Below are positions 61,012-64,000 of a stretch of DNA of 64,000 bases, piece by piece. Location: contig JAXIVH010000006.1 of NCBI GenBank assembly GCA_036785325.1, positions 4,651,935 through 4,715,934 of the forward strand, given 5' to 3'. Origin of the DNA: Urophycis tenuis. Taxonomy: Eukaryota > Chordata > Actinopteri > Gadiformes > Phycidae. The position numbers and the translations under genes were made by a program. Within the stretch, counting starts at the first letter, position 1. The number at the start of each line of letters is the position of its first letter. A model generated the notes under the pieces. That model was not told the origin of the DNA. It was given only the letters and a program-made list of their open reading frames with translations, and did no database searches.

Positions 61012-63543
61012 CTATTGGTTCTTGGGGTTGGAGGATTTCCCCGCCGCCATGGCGCCCTGGCAGGCCGACGTGTCACAGATTCCGGGGGTCCCGTGGTGCC
61101 CGGTCCTACCTGCCCTGCCTGACTCTCCGGGCTCCCCGGGGTCTCCGGGGGCTCCGTCGCGTCCGTCCTTCACGATGCCAGCGACCCCTGGAAGACCTGT
61201 GGACAAACGTGTACAGGGGTGAGTCCCAAAGGGTGACGGGTGGGACGTTTTATTTTTGGAGCAGCAGGTATTACTGTGGAAGCATCAACATTTCTGTCTG
61301 GGTGATCTGTTCAGGGTTCAAACCTTGGTAACCCTGGTCTCCAACGGGCCCCTCGATAGCTTTGCCAGTAGGCCCCTTGTCGCCCTGTCCGCCAACGTCA
61401 CCTGTTGGAGAGATAAAGAGATAATGATATCTCATTGTGCGATAGGAACGCATTGGACTTTGCTCATAATGCTACATCTAAAGGGAGACAATAAATGCAT
61501 GTTTCCATCATCAATCAGTACGTTTACGTGCAGCAAGAAATTCGAATTTCTAATCGTATAAGACATCGTTCGGACTTTTTAAGTGCATGTAAACACCTTA
61601 ATCCAACCTACTTCGGACCGATTTCGGACATCTAATATCGGATAACTACACCTGGATAATTCGATCACAGTCGGACTTTTAACGGCATGTATACTCAGCA
61701 ATCAGATCTGAATCGGATTTTGCATTCTGCGCACGCGCAGTGCCATTCTGCACATGCGCAGCGCCACATAGCGTCCAGAGTCAGCCCATGCTCCGGCTGT
61801 TAATCCGATTCTCTGAACGGCATGTATACTCGGACAAGTTATCCGGTCTTACGCATGAAACGTACTGATTGTTTTTGTTTTACCTCTGGGACCACTGTCT
61901 CCAAGGTCTCCTGGGAGTCCTCTGTACCCCGGGGGTCCCTGGCCACCAGGATGTCCGATGGAGCCAGGATCACCTGGCTTCCCTTGAGGTCCAGCAGGGC
62001 CGGGTCTGCCCACCCCACCGGGGGCCAGGGGCCTCCTTAGGTTAGCCACCAGCTGAGCCATTTGATCTGGAGGGAGGGAGATGGGCAAGAGATGGTGTGA
62101 GCTGCTCAGTCGTTCGGGGTCGCACATTTGGCCGATGAATTGACAGAAGAGGTTCAGATCGTCACCATTGATCATGGAGCCACACAGCTCTCGGATGTGC
62201 TGTTCACTTGTCAGTTTACCCTGAAACACAAGCACACGCCGAGTTGCGGTAATCTCTTTCAATTGTTCCCAAACGTCACCACAATGTACTGAGGAAGCAG
62301 GCGTCATCCCATGCTTGTCCTCCATACTCTCTGCAGCCACCAACACTCACAGGAACGCCGTTCTTCCCTGCGATCCCAGGCAGGCCCTGTTCTCCTTGGA
62401 AGCCCATAGGTCCGGGTTTTCCCGGGAGGCCTCTGGCCCCGAGCTCTCCTTGTGGCCCCGACACGCCCTTAGGGCCCAGCTCGCCACGCTTCCCTGACTG
62501 AGGAAGGACATTTGTGACAATTAAGTCGTCTCACATGCATCCTATGTGCAACTATTTACATTATGCTGGGATGGCGTTTTCCTTTTCTTATAATACAAAG
62601 ACAAAGTTTCACTGGGCTTTTTCACTACGCATGATTTAAACACTCAAGAAACTAAACACAAGATACATTCAACCCTTTTTAACACCGTGAGTGAAAATAC
62701 TCATAAGGTGCACTGTGGCTTCATAATTACTTTGATGGAACGCCAACAGCAAAACCAAAGAGATAGAGACACATCAGTGCTGTTTCTGTAATTACTTTAA
62801 TTGCTCTACGGCTTAATGTGACTCCCCATTGGTGCATTGCAGTGAAGAGACTTGCTGCAGGCTAATACTGAATAACTCTCACAGATTAATCCTCTTACAG
62901 TTGGAATGTGAGGTACAATCATGTATGGACATTTGAGGAAATTAGCACCAGCGCAAAGCCGGGATTCTAGTTGGTTTTTTTGCCGCTTGTGCAGAAAGCT
63001 AATGTAACCACCTGAGGAATTGGTTGGGTGGGTATTATGAAAAAAAACAATGCAAAGCCATCCTTTAATAGTGCAACATAAAATATGTGGATTTACCTCT
63101 CCTTTTTGACCAACTGGTCCAAACGGACCCTGGAAAAGAGAAAAAGTGTGAATTAATTAATCACAGTTAATCACCACATAATAAACAAATTATTCATTAA
63201 ATAATAAATAGTATTCAGAAAGTAATTGAATCATGATCAATTATTACAATTACAATTACAATTGGTACATAGGAATGAAGAGCTCTCTGTACTAAAGTTC
63301 AACAGCCATGCATGGCACATCAGCCCTGCGACCTCAACGGATGAAGACTTTACTCACAGGCTCTCCATTCTCTCCAGGCAAACCATCGCTTCCTGCCACA
63401 CCCTAGACAGAAACACAAGATGCTCCATTAAACGCAAGACTCAATCACTGAGTTAACCGTCACATCGGAGTCAGTGGCTCACAATCACAGCATGCTGCTT
63501 CCCTTACCATCTCTCCCTTAGGGCCGGAAGCGCCGGTGGGGCC
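61012..63543 (-). CDS. col9a3: Collagen type IX alpha-3 chain, 3' part (runs off right edge)
   Basis: COL9A3 is one chain of the collagen IX heterotrimer that coats type II fibrils in cartilage. Eight exons are visible, 5' to 3': 63508-63543, 63359-63403, 63097-63129, 62351-62497, 62166-62220, 61884-62066, 61324-61401, 61012-61196. They total 762 nt, i.e. 253 aa plus stop. The first four are exact Gly-X-Y exons (36, 45, 33 and 147 nt). Then comes a non-collagenous NC2 segment (LTSEQHIRELCGSMIN, one Cys, then QMAQLVANLRRPLAPGG), the COL1 triple helix (GSIGHPGGQGPPGYRG) and the short NC1 end with the Cys pair GICDTSACQGA used for chain cross-links. NC2 and NC1 match COL9A3 rather than COL9A1 or COL9A2, and the tcfl5 neighbour agrees. 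The small break in Gly-X-Y near VAGIVKDGRDG is a family feature. No further collagen exon is visible from 63,544 to 64,000. Confidence 0.92.
61513..61870. mobile_element. MITE-like element in a col9a3 intron
   Basis: About 358 bp bounded by the perfect 13-nt inverted pair AATCAGTACGTTT (61513-61525) and AAACGTACTGATT (61858-61870). Inside are two copies of AACGGCATGTATACTC and two GCGCA palindromes. There is no coding capacity. The right end is 12 nt from the splice donor (GT at 61882-61883, minus strand) of col9a3 exon 61884-62066. Confidence 0.75.
61728..61762. promoter_or_regulatory. NRF1-like palindromes inside the col9a3 MITE
   Basis: TGCGCACGCGCA at 61728-61739 matches the NRF1 consensus YGCGCAYGCGCR exactly; a weaker copy, CTGCACATGCGCAG, is at 61749-61762. 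Binding is inference. Confidence 0.4.
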
Positions 63544-64000
63544 CTGAGGAGAAGAGAGGGCATGTTTAGTCAGATAAAAAAAAACTGCTGAAAAAATGAA
63601 AGCTGGGGATAGCAGTTGCCTGTGGCTTCATGGCAGGGGCAGGCTGTGCAACAGGGAGAGGGGCTATGGGATGTAGACCGGTTGAAGGGAACCTGCATAA
63701 AGACTGCCTTTGTTCCGGTCCTCGCGGCCCGAACAGAAGGCTACCTTGTTAGAAACGCCCCACTGTGGAGTCCATGCCTCTGAGATTGGGGAGAACGCCT
63801 TGGATACGGTCAGATGTAGGTCTGAGACCCCCATGTTGTGCCACCGTGGACAATGTGGAGGTATGTACCAGTGTGTGTGGTTAAGAAGGTTTGTTTGGCG
63901 TGTACATGTGCATGTGTGTCTAAGGTCTAATGGGTGTCTACAACCTTTCCAAAAGGGTCTGTGCTGCGCTGTAATTTATTCAACTCCCTTGATTTCCACA

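Overview
The window is nuclear DNA of a ray-finned fish. It carries long introns, dense CA/GA/TA microsatellites, several C or G homopolymers of about 20 nt, tRNA-derived SINE sequence and small inverted-repeat elements. All five protein-coding genes read as vertebrate orthologues. A gadiform such as a cod relative is possible from the repeat style, but this is a weak guess.

Layout. Positions 1-6,833 are gene-poor and hold repeats, possible tram1 3' UTR and an unresolved plus-strand exon-like block at 4.2-5.1 kb. tram1 (ER translocon-associated protein) lies on the minus strand at 6,834-11,572, with 11 coding exons predicted at 371 aa. A tRNA-Lys(CTT) sits at 13.76 kb, between tram1 and the divergently oriented zmynd8. 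zmynd8 (PHD/bromo/PWWP/MYND chromatin reader, plus strand) spans 14,875-28,986 with 20 coding exons and 1,186 aa. dido1 (PHD, TFIIS-middle and SPOC domains, plus strand) spans 31,656-55,319 with 15 coding exons and about 3,874 aa. Its last exon alone codes about 2,553 residues and contains a 45-bp coding repeat array. tcfl5 (bHLH factor, plus strand) is at 56,644-59,209 with 6 exons and 446 aa. The 3' part of col9a3 (collagen IX alpha-3) is on the minus strand from 61,012 and runs off the right edge.

The order dido1-tcfl5-col9a3 matches the human 20q13.33 neighbourhood, and zmynd8 is also on human 20q, so this is an old conserved block. No operon-like logic applies. zmynd8 and dido1 are both chromatin readers acting on transcription, tram1 acts at the ER membrane, tcfl5 is a DNA-binding regulator, and col9a3 codes a cartilage matrix chain.

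Exon models were built by hand from splice sites, reading-frame phase and remembered family sequences. All phases close: the coding lengths divide by three in each of the five genes. The most unusual features are the dido1 repeat exon, two GC-AG introns, twin inverted-repeat elements on either side of the zmynd8 PWWP exons, a 0.6-kb fold-back element in dido1, and an inverted-repeat element with NRF1-like palindromes next to a col9a3 splice donor.
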